Assembly: GCA_963854835.1 (NCBI GenBank)
Contig: OY978528.1
Coordinates: 53,664,508 to 53,728,507 of the forward strand
Direction of reading: 5' to 3'
Length of the DNA: 64,000 nt
From: Megamerina dolium
Lineage: Eukaryota > Arthropoda > Insecta > Diptera > Megamerinidae
In this document: one piece after another, positions 1 through 11,040 of the stretch
Position numbering within the stretch: position 1 is the stretch's first letter
How the letters are laid out: each line of letters opens with the position of its first letter
The notes under the pieces: generated by a model
Seen by the model: only the letters and a program-made list of their open reading frames with translations
What the model was told of the DNA's origin: nothing
Database searches by the model: none
Translations under genes and position numbers: made by a program

Positions 1-3000
1 TAACATTTTGCTGCATTTGACATGAATAATTTTTGGCTGTGGAGAGCGGAGTTTGCTTACAACGCAAAAATCGTCCTCGTTTTCGTTGTGGTATCAGATA
101 CCTTTTAAACGTCCAACAGTAATCAGTGCGCTTCAGTTGCACTTTTCCTCCAATTTAAACTTTCCCCAAGTGATGATTGTTTAACTCAAAATCGAAAATT
201 TTCAAAATAGCAAAACTAATGATTTTGTGTAAAATTCAGAACCATGGATGACAGAACAAAGCAAAACCCAGCTGTTATTGTTAGGTATATATAGCAAGCA
301 ACGCCTACTTTTAAAAACACTTCCAATTAATTGGACAAACAAGCTGGAAGTAGCTATGAGTTACTGAATTCACTAGCCGATTTTGACTTGGGAGGTTAAT
401 TAGGCAAATCAGTCATCAAACTTCAAAGTTTTGACAAATACAACTTGTTTCAATTGTTTTTAGGGTGCAACAAATTAATTCATAGTGCCGGGATCTTCTC
501 AGCGTAAACTTTCAATTATGTGAAGAATGCTAAAAAGTTATTTTCTTTTCCTTTTTTATATGAGGAGTGTCCCAACCCAAGGGTTATGTGTGATTTCATT
601 ATGATAATTTTGCTTTTTGATCATTTTTATAGGGCTTTCTTCTTCAGAAGATGGCTCTGATGCGTCATAAATGGGAAACTATTGGTTACACCTTGAGAGT
701 TTGACAGTTGAGATAACATTGCACAAAATGAAGTACTGGTCTTCAACAATCAGACTGGTCCAAAAAATATAAAGACGCTCTTAAGGCAACCTTTCTATGA
801 AGGGTTGGACATTTCGAATTTGTTCATCGGCCTTCCCTAATGAACATACAAATTACACATTCCTATTTTAATCGCTTTGCTGTATAAAAAAAAATGCACT
901 TAAGTATTAAAAAGATATCCCTGATCGTTATATTGCAGTAACACGATCACTGATCACTGCAATGCGATCGGTTTACATTAATGAAGCGTTCTATTAATCC
1001 TTGTAAATGCTCACACGCATGAGTAAATGGCTCCAATATGTGTTTACCTATATATATTTTAAGTGATATTAATTAAAAGATCATTTAGAGTAGTATTCGA
1101 AAAAAAGATAATAAAAGTAAAAATCTCATACATCTGGTTAAAAGTATTTGAGCGCAAAGTTCACATGCCATGTTTATGCGCAACATGATGTTGGTTGTGA
1201 CTGACTTATTGGTTAAAAAACTCATGCAACCATCTACCATGCAACTATCTCCTACCACTCCTATACTTAAGTAACTGCTATTAGTCGACATAGACTGCCT
1301 ATGCCTTTTGATCAGTCTAAGTGTTTGCATAGTAGAACGTTGTCGACGTAAGGCATTTACAAAGTGATCATCAATGCCAGACAAAATAAACTCGTTTGCA
1401 TTGAGTATTCGCATGTAGTGACAAGGAAAGATGACTTTTTCTGCGACATGTGGCACTATGAATTCATTTTTTTTTTTTTTTGTGGTGCGAATAGGTAGAT
1501 ATTTGCTGAAGATATGCTAATTGTATATAGACACAACACAACACACACACACACAGAATTCTAAGGGCTAAGCAATATTAAATGTTTCCACTATTGCTTA
1601 TTGTTTAACAAACAAAACAAAAAGCTGTACCATCACACTAAGTCTTCATCATCATCATCATGTCTTAAAAGACACAGTCAACATTCCTAAGACTAAATAC
1701 GACATTACATCCTTTTGCTAACTTAATATAGATAGGCACCTACTTGCCATCCAACGAGTCATCCGTCCACTCTATCAACCATTGGTAGAAAACTTTAGCA
1801 AAATTATCCAGGAATACCAGTCCACAGTTCAAAAACAAAGTGAATGATTGATGGAAAAATTACATTTGATATATGTGCGCAGGCACCCTTCGTCTTCAAT
1901 TACATACGCACACAATATGTACCTACAGATTTCGACATACGCAGGCACGCACAATGTGACGCTCCATTCTGAAAGCCTTCACACAGCGATCATTTGAGTC
2001 CGATCCGATGTGATCATTTGCTGTAGCATGTACTCGCTTGCTTACAAGTCAACTATTCAAGCGTATTTTATTTGGTTGCAAATCGTAAAACGATCGATCG
2101 TCACCGTACTGTACATACTACTTACTAATAAAATGAAAATGAAACCAAATATCACTGATCGTAGCGTTGATCAATCTGTTAAACAGGTGCCTCTGCAGTA
2201 CGTGTAGGCTAGCAATTGCAAACAGTCAACGAAGGCATTCCCCAAGTTTGGTCAGATACACACATAAACGATCATTCTTCTGGGCAATGGAACAGATACT
2301 TCCTGCCTGCCAGCCTGACTGCCCAGCTACCATCTTGCCATGGTATGCAAAGAAAGAATTCTTACAATTGATGTGGTTATGCTCGTTGCAAATATGCTGT
2401 TCACATGTAACTATGTAGGTATACGAGAGAGAGAGAGACAGAGAAAGCAAGATCTCAGCTTGAGGTTTCCTTTTACATTGAATGTTTCCTCAAGTTCATC
2501 TCTAGAAAAGTTGGACATCTTGAACACGCAATGTATTGTACATACGATGCCGATATTTTCTGCATTTTTTTTTTCTTTTGCAACCGATTCTATGTACTTC
2601 TACTCTTGACTATTTGGCACTTGGAATGTTGGTTGAGGCAGCATGGAGCCTACCACCAGTGATCGTGATGTGAAATGACAATATGTCGTTTGGAACAAAC
2701 CAACGACAACATTGTTTGTACATACAGACAGATCATGTTCTAGCATCCAATTTGGTTTTTCATCTCATGTTCTTATTTATGTATTTAATTCGTAGGTACG
2801 TAGGTACATATTATTCCTTTACTATCAGATTTTTGTCTGATATTATATTTTTATTAATTTTAAAATATGCATACTTCGAATTTTTTGATCTATGTATGGC
2901 AATTATAGATTTGAAGATGTTGTCTTTTTTAATCCTTCTTTAAAAGATAATTTCATTAATTATCTTTGTCTTGCTGAAAATATTAAAATTCATCAATATG

Positions 3001-3300
3001 CTTTAGTATAAAAATTGTTTTCTATAGAATAGTCAGAGAAAAATGTCAATTAAGCTCATTCGCGTTGAATGCTGAATCTATATTGATCAAAGAATTATTT
3101 CTGCCTGAAAGAAATATTTCAACTGGCTCGCTTAGTCTGATTTTTAATTCTATCATCAATGGTATCGCTTTGTAATAAATTATGATTTTCGATTCTTAAC
3201 TTTTCATTTTTTTTATTGAGCTTCAGCCAATAAGGTTCTACATTCTGTTACCTGTGTTATTGCTATTGCAATTGCAAAGTTCAAACAAGTGTGCTAGTGT
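1..3300. other. AT-rich non-coding stretch with simple repeats
   Basis: No gene is supported here: reading frames are short and have low-complexity or random-looking products. It holds a CA-rich tract (about 1531-1556), an ATC trinucleotide run (1646-1662), a GA run (2424-2438) and a poly-T run near 1469-1481. It ends about where the first LINE begins. Confidence 0.6.
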
Positions 3301-3486
3301 GCAGGTGTGTGGATGTGCGGGGCTATACTGGCTGTATTTTAAAGGAGCCTCTTTGATACCTGTCCGCCTCAGGGAGTAACTGTGAACTTTCCGGAGTATA
3401 GGGCTCTGTTCCGGATAACCTCTACTCCCTCCTAAGTAATTAGACCGCTATGCAGGATACGTCGGGTAAGTGGTCGTATATGAAAA

Positions 3487-4480
3487 ATGAATACAAATCT
3501 AAAAATAGCTTCGGACAATTCCGAAAAATCAAAAAGGCATCCCTATGAGGGCAAGCCCACGTCCAAATCGGACACTATTTCGTCTTGTCCTAAAATCGGA
3601 ATTCTTTCGGGAAGCGGAGCGAACATAACACCAAAGTCAGGCTCGGCTGATATCCCAAAAGCGCCTGTACGCGTGAGCGCTTCAGTTCTGGCCACCAAAC
3701 CACTGAAAATGAACAAACCAGCGCAAGTTAGCAAAGGGTCCGTGATCACCGTATCAAGACCCGTTCCTGCTTAGGTGCTGACAGAGGCTGCAACTCCAGC
3801 TTCAGCAGCCACATCTTTCTCGGACTTAGCTCCATCGATCTCAGCTCTTGCCTCCAATTTGAGGGCATCCAAAAACCCTCAAATTGCCCAAAAAAGCGGG
3901 TCTCTCCGTACATACCGAGAGACGAACCACATTCAGGATTACTGAAGAGCTCGGCCCTGGAGTGGGCGAGGAGCATTGTCGCTGAGTACGAAAATGTCCG
4001 TTCTTCAGAACTTGAGTCCAAACGACAACGCTTGCAAGAAGAGCAGCTGTCCAAGCCAAAAAAGGCGAACACTTCGGCTTCGGCCCCCTACAACACTCTG
4101 GGTCGGCCCATCAGTGACCTGGCAAAGGACCACCTTATCCTTGCCGTCATTGATAGAAACCATGAAGAGGACCACTGCCATTTAAGGAATGACGTCACGT
4201 GGAGATATTCTAGAATATTCTAGGCCCGTCGTTTGCTGCAGATATGCCACATGACATCAATGACGAGTCAAACTGATGTCCTGCGCGGACTAGCGATCAG
4301 ATCTCTTTAGAGAGGCCATAGCACATGTTGAAGAGCTCTGGCCTACCCCACAACTTAAAGCCTTTCCTAAGGAACACATCCCTAACAGACCCAGGTCAAG
4401 AGTGGATTCCTGCAGAGCCGTCAGATCCTAAGGAGATCTTGGATCATATATGACTCGCTAACCCTCGCTTGAAAGTGGGA
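3487..4480 (+). pseudogene. LINE ORF1 (gag-like) remnant
   Basis: The first ATG after the 5' leader opens a 95-codon frame rich in Ser, Lys and Pro (MNTNLKIASDNSEKSK at the start), a composition usual for LINE ORF1 amino termini. Similarity continues in shifted frames: around 4030-4190 LGRPISDLAKDHLILAVIDR, and around 4290-4480 DLFREAIAHVEELWPTPQ, then RPRSRVWIPAEPSDPKEILDH and NPRLKVGEA, the last in a further frame. These resemble the ORF1 nucleic-acid-binding region of I/LOA-type LINEs, whose product coats the element RNA. At least three frame changes and several stops are needed to read it through, so it is not functional. No CCHC zinc knuckle is visible; it would lie in the deleted part. 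Antisense open frames over this region are shadows. Confidence 0.6.
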
Positions 4481-5044
4481 GAAGCCTAGGAGAACTGATC
4501 AAAACAGATTGTAGTCTTGAATGAGCAATCCTTGTCACCTCTTTCCAAACTCTTTCCAATAACATTTTCCCAGAAACAGTTAAAAACTCTCTTGCTAAGA
4601 TTGAGGAACCTATTATTAGTTTCATTAGTCTGTTACTAAAGCAAAGAGTGAAAACTCAAAATTTGGTTCACCATCTATTAATAGATTTGTGATTAAGGGC
4701 AACCCACCAGGGGGGTATGTTATAACCTCTTCAGTGGAACTTAACTTGTGACATCGGAAAGATATTTAAATACACTCGCTGAAGTGATGAACCATGCTGA
4801 AATGCTGGTCCTCTTTAGTAGGAAGCATAAAATACCTATTTTTACCTTACTGAACAGGCGAAGTACATGGGTATAATTTTAGATAGAAATCTTAGTTGGA
4901 AACCAAACATGTAGGAAAGGGTGTGTAAAGCAACAGCAGCACTCTATTCCTGTAAAAAAGCTATTGGTAACAGATGGAGATGAGTACAACAATCGTATCA
5001 TGGCTATACTGCGAGTTCGTCCAACCAATACTTTTTAATGGATT

Positions 5045-5057
5045 ATCAGTCTGGTGG
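5045..5057 (+). repeat. Left target-site duplication of the SINE
   Basis: ATCAGTCTGGTGG, repeated at 5441-5453 as ATCAGTCCGGTGG (12 of 13 identical). The pair brackets the SINE and restores the LINE sequence when one copy and the SINE are removed. Confidence 0.85.
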
Positions 5058-5440
5058 TGGGTGCAGTAGCTCAGTGGTTAGTGCATTAGCATCTGGTCTG
5101 TAGATCGTGGATTCAAGCCCCGGCTGAAGCATAACAAAATATAATATCGAAAAGGCTCTTCTTTCGAACGGTACACACCTGTCAATTGGGAATTGGCAAT
5201 TTTTCCGGCAGTAACAATTTCCCAAAAATGCTTCTTAAAAGAGCTCTGTGACAAAACTAAGTTAAGGTGATGTCACAAGGGGTTTTCCGTTCGGAAACGG
5301 CTAATATAAGTAGGTTTCATCTAATTCTGTCCAAATTTAACACGCACAACAGTATTGGAAGAGAACCTCGGTGGTATGACAATGAAGCTATCTGGCTTAA
5401 GTGTGGCCTGTCAGAGAGAGGGCAGCCACATATTCTAACC
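5058..5440 (+). mobile_element. tRNA-derived SINE, copy 1, full length
   Basis: A short non-coding retrotransposon of about 380 bp. The head is tRNA-like: it starts GGGTGCAG, has a box A match TAGCTCAGTGG (5067-5077) and a box B match GGATTCAAGCC (5109-5119), the internal RNA polymerase III promoter. The body (about 5135-5400) contains GGCAATTTTTCCGGCAGTAA and CTCTGTGACAAAACTAAG, shared by all other copies in this window. The 3' tail ends CAGAGAGAGGGCAGCCACAT then TTCTAACC. It lies inside the dead LINE and is bracketed by a 13-bp target duplication, so retrotransposition rather than fragment capture placed it here. Confidence 0.88.
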
Positions 5441-5453
5441 ATCAGTCCGGTGG
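5441..5453 (+). repeat. Right target-site duplication of the SINE
   Basis: ATCAGTCCGGTGG, the partner of 5045-5057. The single C/T difference suggests the insertion is not recent. Confidence 0.85.
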
Positions 5454-6461
5454 AAATCCTTAAATGAGAAAGTGGATATGGCCCAAAGGACGTCTGCGGT
5501 ACTGACAACAGGCGCTCGGCCCTGTCTATAGCAGATTGTGCTAATATCAGCAATTAAGCTAAACACAGCTTCACGCTGGACTAAACCAGGATTTCAATCA
5601 GAATTCCTAATGCCATCGACTATACCAGTCCCACACCATGCTTTGACAATAGATTCGCAAACCATATTCCCTCAATAATGGAATAGGGGTATCGTTAATG
5701 GAGTTCACTCCGTACAATTGTACACAGACGGCTCCAAATTAGGGGTAGGATAGGAGGTGGCGTCTTTTCGGATTCCTTCCGCTTTAAGCTTAAATTCCGA
5801 TTACCTGACTTTTGCAGCGTTTTTCAAGCCGATTCCTGGGAACTGCGAGGCAGATAAACTACCGAGATTAGGCATTTGGTTGCCAGAAATCCATCCATCT
5901 CATCAAGCAGGGATTACGTTTGCAACCTGCAAGCTTTTCGTCACACAACATTTTCTTTTTATAGCCAATAGAAGTTGGCGAGATGAGAGCTCTTGTGTAA
6001 TCACAAGGAAAGTCTGGCCAACTTTTGACAATGGGAGAACTCGTTCTCTGTTATCAATAAGTCGAAAAACTATTAGTGATGTAGTTTCCGTACTCAAGGG
6101 CCCTGGCTTGTGGGTAAACATGCTACCAGGCTTGGTTTACCGGACAACGATTTTTGCCGCAACTGCCAAAATGAGCAAGAACTATTCATTAGGAAATCCC
6201 AATGGTTCTGTTCGACATCATCGAAGCACAGTATCACAATGGGCCAATATCTTGGCCTAAGTGCACACCCCTAACCTATGTTATGCGTCCGCATAACCTA
6301 AGCTAACCTATTAATTTACACTCTTCTTACAGCATTTGCCAGTTTGTTCTATTTATTTCTGTGTTTTTAAAAACAATATATTATTTTATCTATTATATAA
6401 ACATAATTGAGACGGATGACGAGAAATCCAATAAGAGCAGCAATCGTCATAACTCTGTCCT

Positions 6462-6760
6462 TTACAACTGAAAAGCAATTTTCGTCGAAAGCAAAATCTT
6501 TCTCCCAATCGTCTCTGTTTTTCGCTCGCTGGCGCCAGTTACAAATTTACCTAGAGTTCGGATCTTTCTCGCAAATAGGCCCAAAGATCTTGATTGTCCT
6601 AATCTTTCGAAAACCCCAAACAACTTTTCATCGGTGGTGGAAAGTGCCCAGACGCCTGCGCCACATGTAATGGCAGGCATGATTAGAGACTTGTAGTGTG
6701 CGATTTTTGATTTTCAAGAGAGGTGTCGACTTTTAATGTGTAGGATGAGAACTTATTACG
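6462..6760 (-). pseudogene. RTE-like LINE fragment, C-terminal RT region
   Basis: Read on the minus strand, about 6680 to 6590 gives MPAITCGAGVWALSTTDEK then LFGVFERLG, which fits the conserved pattern (LY)KSLIxPxxxYGxExWxLxxxDExxLxVFER found just after the reverse transcriptase domain of RTE-type and related LINEs. The nucleotides for the preceding LYKSLI are present at about 6681-6698. The frame stays open for 72 codons, but no catalytic motif is included. A shared segment with the 53.9-kb fragment (GCTGGCGCCAGTTA) suggests that both come from one family. It has no start, no tail and no flanking duplication that I can see, so it is a truncated relic. Confidence 0.6.
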
Positions 6761-6789
6761 CTGTAGACATACCAGTAAAGTCCACTTAG

Positions 6790-7755
6790 AAGCATAACCA
6801 TCATCACCTTTATTATAATTAATAATATACATTTCTATTATTGCCGTTGTAGCATATCATACACTACAAAACACTGTCATAACATCAAAATTCAACTGTT
6901 AAATATTTCTATTATTCTCTGTCAAGGTCTCTGTGAAATTTCAAGTCACTACACCAACGATGATGATGCGTTTTCGCTACACAAGCAACAATTATAAAAT
7001 GCTAGCAGATATAAAAGCAACGTGATATCATAAAATATTATTTACTTTCACAACATCAACAACAATTACAACAAAAATTTGCTAGTTTGATATCAAATTG
7101 CTACTAAATTATATTGATACATATGTACGAGTATATATACCTCGTATATTCGGTATAGAGCATATCTTTCTCGCTCACTCTATAGAGATGACAATAAAAA
7201 TGTCAGAATAATCCTTGCATGATATGGCGGCAAATAAGTAAACTTGTCAGACAAAACTGTTAGATGCTCAGAAATTGCAATGTTAGCTACAATATGTATT
7301 TTGGCTGTAAAACGTCTCATGTTACAATTAAAATCAATAAATCGACACTAATTCTAGACTAGAGAGACTGGCAATCCGCATTCTATAAATGTAAGAATAT
7401 ATAAATACTATATTGCTAGTAGTTCCTTTAAGTGCTACCGTCAGTTGTATAAATACATACATATAGTATGCTTATGGAACTACTGCATACTAGTATATTT
7501 ACTAGTAGAAAGCAGGTATCTTCTGTTGCCACTAAGGCGAACTCTTGGACACTTGGTATTTGTATTTGATTAGAGTGCCAACTTACTACAAGTACTTAAT
7601 ACGTATGCAGTTAATTCTATTCCATTTTAAATTGAGATTACAATTTTATTCAAATTTAATTGTATGATGTCACAATTGTTTTTTGTTATTTATATGTAGG
7701 TAAATACTCGTACGATCAAGTTTACTCTCATGTACATAAGTACAAAGTGATGTTG
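6790..7755. other. AT-rich spacer, no gene seen
   Basis: Simple AT-rich sequence with CATACATATA-type repeats. A 9-bp inverted repeat, AGTAGTTCC/GGAACTACT, occurs near 7420-7485. No coding signal. Confidence 0.5.
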
Positions 7756-7763
7756 CTAACCAG
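7756..7763 (+). repeat. 8-bp target-site duplication (left)
   Basis: CTAACCAG, repeated exactly at 8803-8810 immediately outside the inverted termini of the element between. Eight base pairs is the size produced by hAT transposases. Confidence 0.85.
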
Positions 7764-8802
7764 CAGTGTCGTAGCTAGCATGAATAGCACCCAGGGAGGT
7801 AATTGTGGTATCACCTGTATGGCCTTGAATATGGTTCTAAATTTTTTATAGGTCAATAGTGATTATTTTCGAAAAAATAAATCGGTTTATATAAAAATTT
7901 TTTCAAATTTTTCATTTTGATTATAACTTTTAAAATACTCAACAAATTATAAATAACTTTTGGTTTTTATATTTACAAAAATAGGCTCTGTACGAAAAAT
8001 ATATATTTTGGTTTTTTTTTTTTTTGTTTAAGTGGGCTATTCTGCATTTATGCCTCATCGCCTATCACTCAGTCAAATTTAATCTAATCGGCACAAATAA
8101 CATATCGTCGAAAAGGAGAAGACCACACCTTTCGAATGATGTGCAAAACATGTTATACGGATAAACGGTTTTCGAGATTTTTGCTGGTAACTGTAAAAAA
8201 AGTGCAAAAAACAAGTATTTGCGAATATCTCGAAAATGCTTCTTTATAGAAATAAATAAAGGTTAATTTCCTTTACAGCAACTCAAAGTTAGTCTAGAAA
8301 ACTTACTCTTTGTGAGGTACTAGCAAAAGAGGAAAAAATTGTCGAGTATTATTTCAAAATTTTCTCATAAACTTTTGAACGATTCTTTTAATATTGACTA
8401 TGGATGGTTAAAATTGTTTAACTTAGAAAAACCAGACAATAAATATATCGTATCACCCTCTACATGGTTTCAATCAAAACATCGATGTGTCGATACAACT
8501 GCCCATCGTTATAATCGCCAAACGGTCAATGGCCAGTTCTGCCACCTTACTATATGATTACACACAAAGCTGAAAAGCTTGAAAATGCAAAATTATGTTT
8601 TCAAACAAAGCTTAGAAAGGGCTGAAGATAACTAATACAGCTTTTGTTGTCCACATTTCTAATTGAAAAAATATAAGTAATAGTAATTATTGCTAATGAG
8701 ATACAGACCGACAGTTGAATTAATGCATTTATTTATATTTTTTTCATACTCGGGGCGGGCTCTCCCCCACTGAACCCGCCCTTTCCTCTTGCTGCAGCAC
8801 TG
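7764..8802 (+). mobile_element. Non-autonomous hAT-type transposon, 1,039 bp
   Basis: The left end reads CAGTGTCGTAGCTAG. The right end, on the opposite strand, reads CAGTGCTGCAGCAAG (11 of 15 identical), and exact 8-bp duplications CTAACCAG lie directly outside. The CAG...CTG termini with 8-bp duplications are the signature of the hAT superfamily. The interior is AT-rich with only short frames (a 72-codon frame at 8339-8557 has no recognisable motif), so it encodes no transposase and would need one in trans. Its terminus resembles the CAGTGGCGTAG ends of the elements at 30.6 and 57.06 kb, and part of its interior (7860-7990) resembles 50.93-51.21 kb. Confidence 0.82.
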
Positions 8803-8810
8803 CTAACCAG
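8803..8810 (+). repeat. 8-bp target-site duplication (right)
   Basis: CTAACCAG, exact partner of 7756-7763. Confidence 0.85.
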
Positions 8811-9249
8811 TTAGTATCTACTTCATGCTACTACATACACTGAAACAAATGAGAGTATTAATGTATGTCATGAAGGAAAGAAAGAGAGAGAGACAGATAT
8901 TTCATCAATTAAATGCAGAGTGGCCACAAGCGTACTTATTTTCCGCCTACACAAGATTATTACAATTACGAGTAGGGAAAAAGGCCATTTAATATTAAAA
9001 AAAAATACGAGAAAAACGTTGAGGAACTTTAAAATATATTGGACACCACCTACCGATACTAACTGTTTTTGTCGTTTTTTTTTCTTTAATGTGTAAAAAC
9101 AAAGGTTTCGAAATAAACTTTTGTATGGGAGGTAGAAATAGTTTTCATCCGATTATTCCTATGTCGAGTATTCACATAACTTTCAGCGAATCAACCAAAC
9201 CATATACCAAATTAAATGGAAAATTTAAATAGCTTTACCCAATCGATAG
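8811..9249. other. Non-coding spacer
   Basis: AT-rich sequence with a short GA run near 8881-8893. No gene is visible. Confidence 0.5.
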
Positions 9250-9284
9250 GCATCACAATGGGCCTCATTTGGCCTAAGTGTGCC
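9250..9284 (+). mobile_element. SINE/LINE 3'-tail fragment
   Basis: Contains CATCACAATGGGCC followed by GGCCTAAGTGTGCC, the segment shared by the 3' ends of the SINE copies and the LINE at 3.3-6.3 kb. Only the tail is present, so it cannot be decided which of the two it comes from. Confidence 0.6.
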
Positions 9285-10026
9285 GCCTCTACCTACTTAC
9301 CTACACAATCGATAATTACAAATATCATCAGCTTTAGATGTGTACTTACGAGCATTTACATACACGCAAATACGTACAGTGTACAATTATTATGGCCCTT
9401 GAAATTTTGCAATGAATAAGAATAATGAAACTTATAATTATCATCTGGGCAAAAAAATACATTTTGTTAATATTGAAAATATTGCATGCATTACAAATAT
9501 GCCTCGTTTATTGCACGAAATAATATTTATAAACGCAATGAATTGCATACAACATAATGAAAGGAGTTGAATGTTGATAATGAAGTGTCGACAAACGATA
9601 TTAAGAATCGATTTTCATATTAATTTGAAATGAGTGGCAACACCACCGGATGTTACATTTAGTACGAGTCCCGAGTAGTTATTTAAAAGATGATTGCATG
9701 CTACTAGTAAGTTTAACTTCAAGATAATACCAAAGATAATTTGCTGGGAAATTCATAATAATATCGATTGATATTCTTATTGGAATTATTATTTCTTATT
9801 TAACTCTTATTTACATAGATATTCCTTTGATCTGTCACTTTTGCCAGACTCTTTTTAAATTCACATGAATCTCTATAGAACAGCAGAACATATCATAATG
9901 AAAATTTGAAAATAAATTGGCTGCTAACTTGGGATTAAATATATGTAAATTCTACCATAACTCTTTTTCCTTTTGTCCACCAAAATACCTTAGGAATTAA
10001 ATATTTTTATATTAATTTTGTATTCG
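9285..10026. other. AT-rich spacer, no gene seen
   Basis: No reading frame, repeat array or inverted terminus stands out. Confidence 0.45.
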
Positions 10027-10158
10027 ATAGAACGTTGTATGTGATGCTAAGAAGACTTATTCTACGGTAGTTGGCGCAAATTGTGGGATCTCCTTTTTTA
10101 TGTACGGGATAGAGAAGACTAAGCCTCCAATCATCGGGCATGCTTTCATCCGACCATA
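10027..10158 (-). pseudogene. RTE-like reverse transcriptase fragment
   Basis: On the minus strand this reads LWSDESMPDDWRLSLLYPVH, then KKGDPTICANYRRISLLS, then ITYNVLS. This is the well-known N-terminal reverse transcriptase segment (PxxWxxxxxxPIHKKGDxxxCxNYRGISLLxxxYKxxS) of RTE-type and related non-LTR retrotransposons. The frame is open for the whole piece, but it stops abruptly at both ends: the upstream (right) end is exactly at the border of the inverted-repeat element starting at 10160. No catalytic Asp is included. It is a relic, possibly broken by that element. Confidence 0.7.
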
Positions 10159-10159
10159 A

Positions 10160-10687
10160 TGGTGCAACTAGCCACGAACGTAAAACCGTAGAACGTGTCA
10201 GCTGACACGACCTATCTTATGGGAATGTCGTGTTAACGAAAACTCACCACCGTATGACGGTGACGCAGCCGTTGCCCATAGCGGAAGAATCAACAGCAAT
10301 TTGATTTTTTACATAAAACCGTGTCAGCTGATCACTCTCTGTGCTTACAGGATTGCCAGATTAGACTTTTATAAATAAATAAGAAATAGACCAAGAAAAT
10401 GTAGTTTTTTTTTTTTATATAATCAAAACTATCATCGTGTTTAGTTATTTATTAAAATATACTTCACGTATATTAATTTTTTTTTAGGTTTTAACATCTA
10501 TATTATGAAATTTGATCATGAAAATGGTAAGTGTGATTAAAAGCGATACATGGCAACGTTGTTATGTATGCATACAAGAAAGAACAGTCGATTTCTCCGT
10601 TGCCGCTACGGGCATAACTTTTGACAAATTTTTGTTCTTACGTACGGGTGGTACGGAAGGGCGGTACGTTCGTGGCTAGTTGCACCA
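10160..10687. mobile_element. 528-bp element with 22-bp terminal inverted repeats
   Basis: The termini TGGTGCAACTAGCCACGAAC (plus two more bases) at 10160-10181 and their exact reverse complement at 10666-10687 form a perfect 22-bp inverted repeat. The interior has GTGTCAGCTGA twice (10196-10206 and 10321-10331) and no coding frame. This is a MITE-like non-autonomous DNA transposon of unassigned superfamily. A target duplication is not obvious: one extra A/T pair extends the repeat, then the flanks differ. Confidence 0.75.
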
Positions 10688-11040
10688 TGAAAGAGACGCA
10701 CTCCTCTCTCTCCGTACTCTTCCTCTCTCTGTATCGTTCCTTAACAGCTCGCGTGGCACCTGTACGCAGAGTTTATCTGTAGGCGGCGCCTATCTCTGAG
10801 GTAGCGTCACTCATTCCTCAGAGGCCAGTAGAAATCGATTACCTTCTAGGCAGCAGTAGTCATGAAGTGGGATATATGTGTCCACTGTGCGTATGTATCA
10901 TCAAGAGAGAGTGTGTTCTGCATTAGAAAATCCGATAATCGAGTGGTAAAAGCATTTGTTGTCTCTGGTGATTGCACCTTATTGACGCCAAGCACTGTGT
11001 GCGACTTCGTTTGTTCTTTACGACACTGTTTACAAATATA
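10688..11040. other. GC-richer unexplained stretch
   Basis: CT-rich tracts (CTCTCTCTCCG, CCTCTCTCTG), a GGCGGCGCC motif and an 8-bp inverted repeat CTCTGAGG/CCTCAGAG near 10794-10825 stand out from the AT-rich surroundings. There is no open reading frame. It could be remnant transposon or regulatory DNA; I cannot tell which. Confidence 0.3.

Larger units (their letters stand above)
4840..6255 (+). pseudogene. LINE ORF2 remnant: RT thumb and RNase H
   Basis: From about 4853 the frame reads EQAKYMGIILDRNLSWKPN, the conserved segment just after the reverse transcriptase catalytic core, followed by KATAALYSCKKAIG and, across the SINE, VWWKSLNEKVDMAQRTSA. Near 5718 LYTDGSKLGVG marks the start of RNase H, with its first catalytic Asp in TDGS. 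Further downstream HATRLGLPDNDFCRNCQNEQE (about 6118-6190) matches the Cys-rich C-terminal tail that follows RNase H in I/LOA-type ORF2. Stops and frameshifts are frequent, and the SINE insertion at 5058-5440 separates the two halves. The reverse transcriptase active site (F/Y-A-D-D) is absent. The element is dead and clearly older than the SINE. Confidence 0.7.
3330..6313 (+). mobile_element. Decayed non-LTR retrotransposon (I/LOA/R1-like), SINE-interrupted
   Basis: A plus-strand LINE carrying, in order, an ORF1 (gag-like) remnant, the C-terminal part of a reverse transcriptase, an RNase H remnant and a 3' UTR. Base composition rises clearly above the AT-rich flanks over the whole span. The endonuclease and catalytic core of the reverse transcriptase are missing between about 4500 and 4830, so the copy has a large internal deletion as well as many frameshifts and stops. 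The 3' end contains ATCACAATGGGCC, then GGCCTAAGTG (6235-6263), then CATAACCTAAGCTAACCT. A SINE interrupts it at 5058-5440. The RNase H domain and the YMGIILDRNLSW-type motif fit the I/LOA/R1 group, but clade assignment is from memory. The 5' boundary is approximate. Confidence 0.75.

Noticed and set aside
3543..4072. Minus-strand frames of 68-108 codons
   Set aside because: They are antisense to the LINE ORF1 remnant and have no motif of their own.
5757..6260. 167-codon plus-strand frame as an independent gene
   Set aside because: It overlaps the RNase H and C-terminal part of the LINE in a different frame, and its residues match nothing.
10790..10830. let-7-like string TGAGGTAG
   Set aside because: Only eight bases agree, and the surrounding hairpin is too short and does not fit a let-7 precursor.
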